A stretch of 64,000 nucleotides of DNA from Cochlodiniinecator piscidefendens (lineage in GTDB: Bacteria > Pseudomonadota > Alphaproteobacteria > Rhodobacterales > Rhodobacteraceae): contig NZ_JAAOIE010000002.1 in the NCBI RefSeq assembly GCF_011326755.1, forward strand, positions 744,001 to 808,000, written 5' to 3'. Below the pieces are notes generated by a model. The model was not told the origin of the DNA, searched no databases, and worked only from the letters and a program-made list of their open reading frames with translations. Shown piece by piece: positions 26,512 through 34,102 of this stretch. The stretch's first letter is position 1. Each line of letters starts with the position of its first letter. The position numbers and the translations under genes are program-made.

Positions 26512-27480
26512 ATGGAAAACCTCGATACAATTATCCAGATTTTAGATTCCACCATTCGCTTGGCCACCCCTTTACTTTTTGCCTGCCTTGCTGGGCTATT
26601 TTCTGAACGCGCTGGAGTGTTCGATATCGGTTTAGAAGGCAAAATGCTTGCTGCGGCATTCATGGCAGCATCAGTCGCCGCTGTTACAGGAAATGTCTGG
26701 CTGGGTATGTTCGCGGGCATCGGGATATCGTTAATTTTAGCCTTGATCCACGGACTTGCGTCGATCACGTTTCGCGGAGATCAATTGATATCCGGAGTCG
26801 CAATTAACTTTCTAGCCGCAGGCTTAACTGTTGTCGTTGGGCAAAGTTGGTTCCGCCTTGGCGGGCGCACCCCTGCTTTATCTGGGGAAGGAAGATTCGG
26901 ACAAATCGACCTGCCATTCGCTGATGCACTGCGCGACGTTCCGTTGTTGGGCCCGATCTATAGTGACCTTTTGTCCGGGCACACGTTCCTAGCCTATATC
27001 GCCTTGCTGGCGGTCCCGGCCAGTTGGTTCGTTCTTTATCGCACCCGGTTTGGCCTAAGATTACGCGCTGTGGGCGAAAATCCAGGGGCTGTCGACACTG
27101 CAGGTATCTCGGTTGTAAAGTTGCGGTTTTCAGCAGTTATCATCTGTGGCGTTTTATGCGGGCTTGCCGGCGCTTATCTCTCCACTGGGCATGGAGCTGG
27201 ATTTGGTAAAGATATGACGGCTGGGCGTGGCTTTATTGCACTTGCCGCTTTGATCTTTGCAAAATGGCGCCCTTGGCAAGCTCTCGGCACCTGCATGCTC
27301 TTCGGTTTACTTCAAGCCGTCGCCATTCGGTATCAAAGTATCAACTTGGGTGAGTTTACAGTACCCGTCCAATTCATGGATGCCCTGCCCTATATCCTCA
27401 CTGTAGTGATTCTCGCTGGGTTTGTTGGCAAAGCAATCCCGCCGAAAGCTGGCGGAGAAGCTTACGTAAAAGAAAGATGA
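26512..27480 (+). CDS. ABC transporter permease (BMP/nucleoside-type, second subunit)
   Basis: 322-residue partner permease (NupQ/YufQ type). Visible: RLATPLLFACLAGLFSERAG and VFDIGLEGKMLAAAF at the N-terminus, FRGDQLISGVAINFLAAGLT, and the cytoplasmic loop LRAVGENPGAVDTAGISV. Eight to ten membrane segments. Last gene of the operon; a strong terminator begins within two bases of its stop codon. The deoD purine nucleoside phosphorylase 10 kb away would fit a purine-salvage role for this importer, but the two are not linked in an operon. Confidence 0.92.
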   Translation: MENLDTIIQILDSTIRLATPLLFACLAGLFSERAGVFDIGLEGKMLAAAFMAASVAAVTGNVWLGMFAGIGISLILALIHGLASITFRGDQLISGVAINFLAAGLTVVVGQSWFRLGGRTPALSGEGRFGQIDLPFADALRDVPLLGPIYSDLLSGHTFLAYIALLAVPASWFVLYRTRFGLRLRAVGENPGAVDTAGISVVKLRFSAVIICGVLCGLAGAYLSTGHGAGFGKDMTAGRGFIALAALIFAKWRPWQALGTCMLFGLLQAVAIRYQSINLGEFTVPVQFMDALPYILTVVILAGFVGKAIPPKAGGEAYVKER

Positions 27481-27481
27481 T

Positions 27482-27508
27482 AAATAGGGGCCTTTTGGCC
27501 CCTATTTT
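27482..27508 (+). terminator. Rho-independent terminator of the BMP transporter operon
   Basis: An 11-bp perfect stem AAATAGGGGCC (27482-27492) / GGCCCCTATTT (27497-27507) with a TTTT loop and a short T-run on the 3' side, directly after the second permease stop codon. Confidence 0.9.
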
Positions 27509-27561
27509 GCAAGATTATTGCGCGCTCACCCGTTGAGTTTTGCTCCTAAGGCGTACTATGT

Positions 27562-28485
27562 ATGCCCATGCAAATTTACCTTCCCATCGCCGAAGTCTCA
27601 GTCAACGCCTTCCTGCTATTAGGGCTAGGAGGACTTGTTGGTATCTTGTCCGGAATGTTTGGAGTCGGAGGCGGTTTTCTAATGACGCCGCTGCTGTTCT
27701 TTATTGGCATTCCCCCTGCTGTTGCCGTTGCAACCGAAGCTAATCAAATTGTGGCTTCGTCGTTTTCCGGCGTGCTTGCCCATGTAAAAAGGCGAACGGT
27801 CGATTTCCGAATGGGAACGGTGTTACTGATAGGCGGCTTGATTGGGGCTGCTTTTGGTGTTCAACTGTTTAACTACCTAAAGTCACTCGGCCAGGTCGAT
27901 TTGCTTGTAAAGCTCAGCTACGTGATTTTCTTAGGTATTATTGGTGGACTCATGTTCATCGAAAGCCTGAATGCTATTCGACGTGCAAATAAACCGGGTG
28001 TTGTTGCTAAGCGCAAAAAACACAATTGGATTCACAACCTTCCAATCAAGATGAAGTTTCGCACATCTGGTCTGTATATCTCAGTCATTCCACCGGCGCT
28101 TGTTGGTGTGTTTGTGGGTGTACTGTCTGCTATCATGGGCGTGGGCGGTGGTTTCATCATGGTTCCAGCAATGATTTATCTGCTAGGTATGCCAACCAAA
28201 GTTGTTGTAGGCACTTCTCTATTTCAAATCATCTTTGTTACCGCATTTACAACACTTCTCCACGCGACAACCAACTACACGGTGGATATGGCGCTGGCAG
28301 TGTTGCTATTGGTTGGTGGCGTGATCGGTGCGCAAATTGGCGCACGGATCGGCGTTAAATTGAAAGCAGAGCAATTGCGCATTTTATTGGCGCTAATGGT
28401 CTTAGCCGTCTGTGGGAAAATCGCGCTGGAGCTGCTACTGCAACCGTCCGAGCTGTACAGCCTTGGTGCTGGGGGTGGTCACTGA
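27562..28485 (+). CDS. TauE/SafE family sulfite exporter-like membrane protein
   Basis: 307 residues with about eight membrane segments and the duplicated TauE/SafE motif: GMFGVGGGFLMTPLL in the N-terminal half and IMGVGGGFIMVPAMIY in the C-terminal half. Family members export sulfite, sulfoacetate or similar organosulfur anions. AAGG lies 10 bases before ATG 27562; an in-frame ATG at 27568 is an alternative. It overlaps the next gene by one base (TGATG), and the pair TauE/SafE plus TIGR02186 protein recurs in alphaproteobacteria, so they probably act together. Confidence 0.9.
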   Translation: MPMQIYLPIAEVSVNAFLLLGLGGLVGILSGMFGVGGGFLMTPLLFFIGIPPAVAVATEANQIVASSFSGVLAHVKRRTVDFRMGTVLLIGGLIGAAFGVQLFNYLKSLGQVDLLVKLSYVIFLGIIGGLMFIESLNAIRRANKPGVVAKRKKHNWIHNLPIKMKFRTSGLYISVIPPALVGVFVGVLSAIMGVGGGFIMVPAMIYLLGMPTKVVVGTSLFQIIFVTAFTTLLHATTNYTVDMALAVLLLVGGVIGAQIGARIGVKLKAEQLRILLALMVLAVCGKIALELLLQPSELYSLGAGGGH

Positions 28486-29249
28486 TGTTGTTGCGCGCTC
28501 TATTCTTTTGCCTCGCCTTTGCGTTGCCCACTCATGCGGAGCAGGTTGTTGCTGGCCTTAGCCAAAACCGCGTTGCAATCACCGCGAATTTTGATGGTTC
28601 CGAAATTCTGATCTTTGGCGCGGTACAACGCGAAACCCCCGCGCCAACATTTGCACCACTCGAAGTTATCGTTGCCATCTCAGGCCCCTCCCACGCAGTG
28701 ACGGTGCGCCGCAAAACTCACCAATATGGTATTTGGGTTAATACCGACGCTGTCGAAGTAGATGAAGCACCGACATTTTACGCGGTAGCAACGTCCGGTC
28801 CGCTTGATGAAATATTGCTCGAAACAGAAGATTTACGTCATCATATCTCTGTAAACCGCGCAATCAGGTCGGTTGGCGCCCCAGAAGAAATTTCGGATAG
28901 CGAAGCCTTTACCGACGCAATCATTCGTATTCGGATGAACAACGGTTTGTATCAAACTTTGGATAATACTGTAGAAGTGTCTGAAGAAACATTGTTCAAC
29001 ACATCTATTGCCTTACCTGCAAACCTCACCGAAGGTGACTACACGACCCGGATTTTCCTAACCCGTGGCGGCGAAGTTATCGATGTATTTGAAACATCAA
29101 TCGATGTGCGTAAAGTTGGACTGGAGCGTTGGGTCTATAACCTCGCCCATGAACAACCTCTCATATATGGTCTGCTGTCCCTCTTTATTGCGATTGCAGC
29201 CGGTTGGGGTGCATCTGCGTTCTTCCGCTTTCTAAACTTACGCGGTTGA
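28485..29249 (+). CDS. TIGR02186 family membrane-anchored periplasmic protein
   Basis: 254 residues. Signal peptide at the N-terminus (cleavage after THA near residue 18), an all-beta-looking periplasmic part beginning VVAGLSQNRVAITANFDGSEILIFGAV, and one C-terminal membrane segment (YGLLSLFIAIAAGWGASAFFR). This layout matches the TIGR02186 family, described as conserved hypothetical in alphaproteobacteria and usually encoded beside a TauE/SafE permease. Translationally coupled to that gene here. Function unknown; a periplasmic partner for the exporter is the simplest guess. Confidence 0.82.
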   Translation: MLLRALFFCLAFALPTHAEQVVAGLSQNRVAITANFDGSEILIFGAVQRETPAPTFAPLEVIVAISGPSHAVTVRRKTHQYGIWVNTDAVEVDEAPTFYAVATSGPLDEILLETEDLRHHISVNRAIRSVGAPEEISDSEAFTDAIIRIRMNNGLYQTLDNTVEVSEETLFNTSIALPANLTEGDYTTRIFLTRGGEVIDVFETSIDVRKVGLERWVYNLAHEQPLIYGLLSLFIAIAAGWGASAFFRFLNLRG

Positions 29250-29253
29250 ATTC

Positions 29254-29284
29254 CGACGCTGACAAATAAATTTTGTCAGCGTCG
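29254..29284. terminator. Hairpin between convergent genes, probable terminator
   Basis: Perfect 13-bp stem CGACGCTGACAAA (29254-29266) / TTTGTCAGCGTCG (29272-29284) with a 5-nt loop, filling the space between the TIGR02186 gene and the stop of the convergent helicase gene. There is no clear T-run on either side, so termination efficiency is uncertain. Confidence 0.6.
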
Positions 29285-30823
29285 CTACTCGGTCTCACCA
29301 TCGCTTTCCATATTGAGTTTCAACTCTGCTGGTGCAATCCTTAAGTCATCGGTAGCTAGAGCGCTGGATGGTCGGGCCAAGCGGTTTCTGACCACCCAAA
29401 ACAAACGTTTTTCAGCGCGTGTAATGGCAACATACGCTAAGCGTTTCCAAAGTGGCTGACCCGCCTCTACACGCCCCATACGGGCCGCGACAAACAAATC
29501 TGGTGCAAAGACCTGAACATTTTCCCACTGCGAGCCTTGGGCTTTGTGAATAGTGACAGCGGCACCATGTAAAAACGTCGCCCCCATACGCGCAGCAAAT
29601 GGAATGAACGGTTCTTCTTCGTCTGGAAATTCAATTTTGACAATAGAGGCGGCACTGACTTGCGGGTCTTCTGCACCCATCACGTGCAAACGAGAAAAGC
29701 CCGGTTTACGTCCCGTACCAAGATACACAACTTGCGCGCCCTTAATCAGCCCGCGCGCCTCAAGGTCAATGCGTTTTTTACGGTGTTTCATCGGCAGTTC
29801 GATGCCGTCGCAGATCAACGGCTCCCCCGGTAACAGCTCGTCGCCCGGTGCGCCGTACGCGCCGCGAAATGCTTGGATTAGACGGATGCGCGTCGCATTG
29901 CGCCAAACCAAAACGGGTGAACGCGCCATCAAATCGCTCTCAACACGCTGCGCCAAAACCACCCGATCGTCATTGCGCGAAATCTCTTCGACACGACGTT
30001 CAAAGTCCTCGAACCCGACACTGTCATCTGCGAGTAAATGCGCGAGATCCAAAATAGGATTATCCGCCGTCTGCCGGTGAATGCGCCGCAATTCAAGCTT
30101 ACCTTCCTCTGGTAGTTTATCAAAAACCATTTCACCCGACTGGCCGACTGGGGCCAATTGGGCCGGGTCTCCGAACAGAATTAATGTGGAAAATATCTCT
30201 TTTAGATCCGTTAACTGTTTGGCATCCAACATCGAACTTTCGTCGATGAAACCAATATCAAGGGGATCGTCTCGTCGTTTCCACCCTGTAATAAAATCTG
30301 ATCCCCGTAGACCTGCAACGGCCATCGCCCCCGGAATAGATTTGTTCGTTTGATAAAACGCGTGAGCACGATCCAACGCAACATCGGTCAACCCTTCGAC
30401 TTCGGGCCGTTCCCCATTCCCAGCAAGCCAATCCGCAATTTTTTCATACTCAGGATCATAAACTGGCGTATACAAAATGCGGTGAATCGTTGTCGCAGGA
30501 ACCCCTCGGTTTCGCAGGACACTTGCCGCCTTATTTGTCGGTGCAAGAATGGCCAACGTGCGGCCATCTTTTTTCTTTTTACCCTCATAGTCCCCGGAAA
30601 CGAGATCAACGCCAGCTTCTTGCAGGGCTTCGTAAAGCTTTGCCAATAAAAGAGTTTTACCTGACCCCGCCTTACCAATCACGGCCATAACATGTGATTT
30701 TCCATCCGCCATTGGCATCAACAGTGAATCGTTCAAATCAACACCAGATGCGCGCAACACATCTGCAACGCGGTCGTAGGCTTCGGCTTGATCTTCGGAG
30801 AATTGAATAGTGGGCAATGTCAT
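29285..30823 (-). CDS. RecD-like ATP-dependent DNA helicase
   Basis: 512-residue superfamily 1B helicase without the RecBCD-interaction N-terminus. Motifs in order: Walker A GKAGSGKT (residues 50-57), Ia LAPTNKAA, Walker B FIDESSMLD, motif III FGDPAQLAPVGQSG, motif V VTIHKAQGSQW and motif VI VAITRAEKRLFWV. Related proteins in Rhodobacteraceae are annotated as AAA ATPase/exonuclease V subunit-like. It would move on single-stranded DNA in repair or recombination. Transcribed in the same direction as luxI and starting 42 bases after luxI ends, so it may be read from the lux transcript. Confidence 0.88.
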   Translation of the reverse strand: MTLPTIQFSEDQAEAYDRVADVLRASGVDLNDSLLMPMADGKSHVMAVIGKAGSGKTLLLAKLYEALQEAGVDLVSGDYEGKKKKDGRTLAILAPTNKAASVLRNRGVPATTIHRILYTPVYDPEYEKIADWLAGNGERPEVEGLTDVALDRAHAFYQTNKSIPGAMAVAGLRGSDFITGWKRRDDPLDIGFIDESSMLDAKQLTDLKEIFSTLILFGDPAQLAPVGQSGEMVFDKLPEEGKLELRRIHRQTADNPILDLAHLLADDSVGFEDFERRVEEISRNDDRVVLAQRVESDLMARSPVLVWRNATRIRLIQAFRGAYGAPGDELLPGEPLICDGIELPMKHRKKRIDLEARGLIKGAQVVYLGTGRKPGFSRLHVMGAEDPQVSAASIVKIEFPDEEEPFIPFAARMGATFLHGAAVTIHKAQGSQWENVQVFAPDLFVAARMGRVEAGQPLWKRLAYVAITRAEKRLFWVVRNRLARPSSALATDDLRIAPAELKLNMESDGETE

Positions 30824-30864
30824 GGGCGGAGCCTACAGCGCCCCCCCCTGACATGCCAGCCCGC

Positions 30865-31497
30865 TTAAGCGATTTTTGCAAGGCGATCTTGTTCACCAAA
30901 CGCCCGGCGGAACCACAGCGATGACGCCTCAGAACTCACACCGCTTTTCAACAACAAACGGTTACGCACTTCATCGGAAAACTCCCAAAGCCCTACACTA
31001 ATGCGTCCGCGCCCTTCACCTTCAGCGCCTAATATCGTTGGCCCCCAACCAAGACGCGCATAGATGCGCACCATACGGTCGTCAAACACGCCAACGGAGT
31101 GACTCAGCCCAAATCCTATACCTATTTCAGCGCCACCCAACATCAAAGCCGACGATATTTTTGACGACATCCCTCGCGCGATACAAAACCGGGTACATTC
31201 CCAAATGTCGTCACTCTGGATGAGACGATCACCGTTTAGATAGGAAAAATGATCGTTCACCATTGTACGGCCCGTCGTGGGCATAAACCGCATTGATCCG
31301 CCATGGCTCCCGTCCTCTTGCTCCCAAATGACGTAGAGCGGGTTCATTGCGTCATATTCATCCCGTTCCATTCCAATCGTGTCGACCGACACCTCCCAAC
31401 CAAGGCGCGTTTTAAACTGATCAGCGCGATCACGAAACATAGTATCACGCAATTTTGGGTGCAGGTTCATCTGGTTTGCAGGGATGTATCTAAGCAT
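30865..31497 (-). CDS. luxI: N-acyl-homoserine lactone synthase (LuxI family)
   Basis: Makes an acyl-homoserine lactone signal from SAM and acyl-ACP. Start taken at 31497 (MLRYIP) with GGAG five bases upstream; an upstream ATG at 31512 would put that site inside the gene. 210 residues. Conserved LuxI positions are present: FRDRADQFKTRLGWEV (Arg, Phe, Trp), ERDEYD, GSMRFMPTTGRTMVNDHF, and WECTRFCI (Glu, Arg). Located 93 bp after luxR. The acyl chain length cannot be predicted. The symbol is used for the family; species names vary. Confidence 0.94.
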   Translation of the reverse strand: MLRYIPANQMNLHPKLRDTMFRDRADQFKTRLGWEVSVDTIGMERDEYDAMNPLYVIWEQEDGSHGGSMRFMPTTGRTMVNDHFSYLNGDRLIQSDDIWECTRFCIARGMSSKISSALMLGGAEIGIGFGLSHSVGVFDDRMVRIYARLGWGPTILGAEGEGRGRISVGLWEFSDEVRNRLLLKSGVSSEASSLWFRRAFGEQDRLAKIA

Positions 31498-31590
31498 GTG
31501 GTCTCCGTCCATTTGATGGACAAAGACCTAAAGATCAGGAGTGAATTTCCACTAAGACCTGCGTACGTACACGGAAGGATTTGGTAACAT

Positions 31591-32304
31591 CTAAACCACC
31601 AACAATCCCTTAACCAATGCACGTGCGACTGCATGTGTTGTGTTTGATGCGCCAAGCTTAAACCGGGCGGATTCAATGTAAACACGAAGCGTATGTTCGG
31701 AAATGGACAGGTTCTCTGCAGCTTGCGCGCGGTTCATACCTAAGGCAAGTAATGTCAATGCATCCGTCTCGCGCGGCGAAAGACTAGCACTAGGTAATTC
31801 ATCAGAGCCACGCTCTAACTCCAGTGCTTTTTGATTAATAAAATGCGCCACCAAGATCAGGTCTTGCATATTCTTTTCACTGTATTTCTGCCATTCGACA
31901 TCGTCAGCACGATGGTTCACAGTGAATAAGGCAAACTGCCCATTAGGCCCACGGATAGGCACTGACAATCCTTGATTGCCGACACCTTCGTCTATGGCTT
32001 CGCCCAAAAAGTTCCGAGACGCCTTTCCTGACCAGTCTAGCTGCTTCCAATCAACGGGGTGAAACCTTGTGTAACAACCAAGCACAACCGGGTCGACACG
32101 CGCGTAATCCTGTTCAAGGTAGCGTTCGACCCATTCGTCTTTATATGTCAAAACAGCATATTGCTGATTTGTACTGTTTACCGAGTGATAAATAAGATGT
32201 TCGACATCATACAACTCTCTCAAATTGAGAATTGTTTGCTCAAGATCAGCCAGCGTTGCCGCTTGCATGATAGAGTTGATGAAGGCTTCCAGCTTTGCGT
32301 TCAT
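31591..32304 (-). CDS. luxR: LuxR-family quorum-sensing transcriptional regulator
   Basis: 237 residues. N-terminal autoinducer-binding domain with the conserved cluster of Trp, Tyr, Asp, Pro and Trp seen in DEWVERYLEQDYARVDPVV and DWKQLDW. The C-terminal LuxR helix-turn-helix is SPRETDALTLLALGMNRAQA followed by SISEHTLRVYIESARFKLGA. It should bind the signal made by the downstream LuxI. The start codon lies inside the 3' part of a co-directional 72-residue ORF; only a weak AAAG precedes it, so coupling to that ORF is likely. An inner Met at residue 13 is an alternative start. Confidence 0.93.
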   Translation of the reverse strand: MNAKLEAFINSIMQAATLADLEQTILNLRELYDVEHLIYHSVNSTNQQYAVLTYKDEWVERYLEQDYARVDPVVLGCYTRFHPVDWKQLDWSGKASRNFLGEAIDEGVGNQGLSVPIRGPNGQFALFTVNHRADDVEWQKYSEKNMQDLILVAHFINQKALELERGSDELPSASLSPRETDALTLLALGMNRAQAAENLSISEHTLRVYIESARFKLGASNTTHAVARALVKGLLVV

Positions 32305-32464
32305 TCGCTTTGGTTAACCCCGGTTCATTGATGCCAAGGGATACCAGTTCAGATGCTGCGACGATACGCGTGTCATCCAATTGCTCTGCAAGTGCAGGAA
32401 GCCCATTTTGCGAGGCAAATGTCTTCATGTCTTCCAGAACGTCTAGTATCCAGTCATGTGTCAT
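32246..32464 (-). CDS. Small ORF overlapping the start of luxR, function unknown
   Basis: 72 residues, MTHDWILDVLEDMKTFA at the N-terminus, rich in acidic residues and predicted helical (LPALAEQLDDTRIVAASELVSL). I recognise no domain. Its last 59 bases overlap luxR in another frame. A GAGAG ribosome site sits six bases before the ATG, and the perfect CtrA-type site lies just upstream, making it the first gene of a probable ORF-luxR-luxI unit. It might be a coupling leader for luxR or a small protein in its own right. No composition difference from neighbours is evident. Confidence 0.6.
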   Translation of the reverse strand: MTHDWILDVLEDMKTFASQNGLPALAEQLDDTRIVAASELVSLGINEPGLTKANERKAGSLHQLYHASGNAG

Positions 32465-32486
32465 AATAAACTCTCGGTTTGAGTGG

Positions 32487-32502
32487 TTAACAAAGTATTA
32501 AC
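32487..32502. promoter_or_regulatory. Full CtrA-type binding site upstream of the lux genes
   Basis: TTAACAAAGTATTAAC matches TTAA-N7-TTAAC exactly; read on the gene strand it is equally GTTAA-N7-TTAACC. This is the full consensus of CtrA, the global response regulator of alphaproteobacteria, which in Rhodobacteraceae links quorum sensing, gene-transfer agents and motility. Its near edge is only 22 bases from the ATG at 32464, so either the leader is very short or the site represses. Identification rests on the motif alone. Confidence 0.6.
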
Positions 32503-32540
32503 ACAACTATAACATGAGCTCTATTTTTAAATAAATTCGC

Positions 32541-32571
32541 AAAAAAACCCTCCCCTAAAATAGTGAGGGTT
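32541..32571 (-). terminator. Probable rho-independent terminator (minus strand)
   Basis: On the minus strand the stem AACCCTC (32571-32565) / GAGGGTT (32552-32546) with a 12-nt loop is followed by a run of T residues (32545-32541). It lies between the ccr terminator and the lux promoter region, so it is a second stop for readthrough from ccr into the lux genes. Confidence 0.65.
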
Positions 32572-32615
32572 AATTTTGCAACTTATTGTTCTGACAAAAT
32601 CCATTTCTGAAACAA

Positions 32616-32649
32616 CAAAAAACCCGCGAGACAGAATCGTCTCGCGGGT
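32616..32649 (-). terminator. Rho-independent terminator of ccr
   Basis: On the minus strand the perfect 11-bp stem ACCCGCGAGAC (32649-32639) / GTCTCGCGGGT (32632-32622) with a 6-nt loop is followed by TTTTTTG. It starts 31 bases after the ccr stop codon. Confidence 0.92.
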
Positions 32650-32679
32650 GGATACCTTGTCCGGAAATTCGGAGTTAGC

Positions 32680-33972
32680 TTACGGTTTAATGCTAACGTC
32701 TAGCACATCTTCAAATGTCCGTAGCCCAGTCTGTGGTGCTTGCACCAATACCGACATATTGCCCGGCTTGTGCTCATTGCGCATCATCTTGATGTGTGCG
32801 TCAGGAATTTCTGCCCATGGGAACACTTCGGACATACATGGATCAATGCGGCGTTCGACCATCAATTTGTTCGCAGAGGCCGCCTGTTTAAGGTGAGCAA
32901 AGTGGCTACCTTGCACGCGTTTCTGGTGCATCCACAAATAGCGAACATCAAAGGTACAGTTAAACCCAGATGTACCCGCACAGATTACAACCATACCACC
33001 CTTTTTACATACAAAAGTTGATACAGGGAAAGTCGCCTCGCCCGGGTGCTCAAACACGATATCAACATTGTTGCCTTTACCAGTGATGTCCCAAATCGCT
33101 TTGCCAAATTTACGGACTTCCTTAAACCAAGCAGCATATTCAGGTGTGTTAACAGTCGGTAACTGACCCCAGCAATTGAAATCTTTACGATTCAGAACGC
33201 CCTTTGCACCTAGGTTCATAACGAATTCGCGCTTATCCTCGTCCGAGATAACACCGATCGCGTTTCCGCCAGCAGCGTTGATCAACTGAATAGCAAATGA
33301 CCCCAAACCACCTGAAGCGCCCCAAACAAGAACGTTTTGGCCAGGCTTCAATTCATGTGGGTGATGACCAAACAACATGCGGTACGCGGTTGCCAATGTA
33401 AGCGTGTAGCACGCAGCTTCTTCCCAGGTTAGATGACGTGGGCGCGGTAACAACTGCTGAGCTTGCACCCGAGTGAACTGCGCAAATGACCCATCGGGTG
33501 TTTCATAACCCCAGATACGTTGGCTTGGTGAATACATTGGATCGCCACCATTGCATTCTTCATCATCGCCATCATCCTGGTTACAATGAATAACGACTTC
33601 GTCTCCAACTTTCCAGCTTTTGACCTTGTCACCAACAGCCCACACGATACCTGACGCATCAGAGCCTGCAATATGGTAATCTTCGCCGTGGCCATCAAAT
33701 GGGCTGATCGGAACACCCAGGCCAGCCCAAACGCCGTTGTAGTTCACGCCTGCTGCCATCACTAATACCAACACTTCGTGGCTATCGATGCTTGGCGTAT
33801 CTACGACTTCAACCTGAAAACTCGTGTCTGGCTCGCCATGACGTTCGCGGCGAATGGCCCAGCCATACATTTTCTTTGGCACATATCCCATCGGAGGAAT
33901 TTCACCAACTTCGTACAGGTCCTTTTCGACTGCGTCGTAGTCTACTCCAGCGGTGTTATTGTCGAGCGCCAT
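32680..33972 (-). CDS. ccrA: Crotonyl-CoA carboxylase/reductase
   Basis: Key enzyme of the ethylmalonyl-CoA pathway: reductive carboxylation of crotonyl-CoA to ethylmalonyl-CoA with NADPH and CO2. Start at 33972 (MALDNNTAG), preceded by AGGAGG; 430 residues as in Rhodobacter Ccr. It belongs to the medium-chain reductase superfamily: GroES-like half with VMAAGVNYNGVWAGLG, then the Rossmann motif VWGASGGLGSFAIQL. The Asn and His of NYNG and DIVFEHPGEAT fit the CO2-binding residues described for this family. A frame continues to 34059 but lacks a ribosome site. Its own terminator follows. Confidence 0.97.
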   Translation of the reverse strand: MALDNNTAGVDYDAVEKDLYEVGEIPPMGYVPKKMYGWAIRRERHGEPDTSFQVEVVDTPSIDSHEVLVLVMAAGVNYNGVWAGLGVPISPFDGHGEDYHIAGSDASGIVWAVGDKVKSWKVGDEVVIHCNQDDGDDEECNGGDPMYSPSQRIWGYETPDGSFAQFTRVQAQQLLPRPRHLTWEEAACYTLTLATAYRMLFGHHPHELKPGQNVLVWGASGGLGSFAIQLINAAGGNAIGVISDEDKREFVMNLGAKGVLNRKDFNCWGQLPTVNTPEYAAWFKEVRKFGKAIWDITGKGNNVDIVFEHPGEATFPVSTFVCKKGGMVVICAGTSGFNCTFDVRYLWMHQKRVQGSHFAHLKQAASANKLMVERRIDPCMSEVFPWAEIPDAHIKMMRNEHKPGNMSVLVQAPQTGLRTFEDVLDVSIKP

Positions 33973-34102
33973 GATTGCCTCCTGAAGATCATTTATGCCG
34001 CATCGCAGAATCAATGCAGCTTCCCTGGCAGGAATAAGTTTCCAAGGGTAATTATGCAACCATTATTAAGTGAATTTTGTAACTTTATGTCTTTTCAAAA
34101 AA

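Noticed and set aside
31525-31541. Possible lux box between luxR and luxI (CCT...AGG symmetry around AAAGATC)
   Set aside because: Only three matching bases per arm; known lux boxes are 18-20 bp with stronger symmetry. Not enough to call.
32308-32320. GGTTAACC next to the luxR start as a CtrA site
   Set aside because: Single short palindrome inside the coding overlap, without a second TTAA at the right distance; probably chance.
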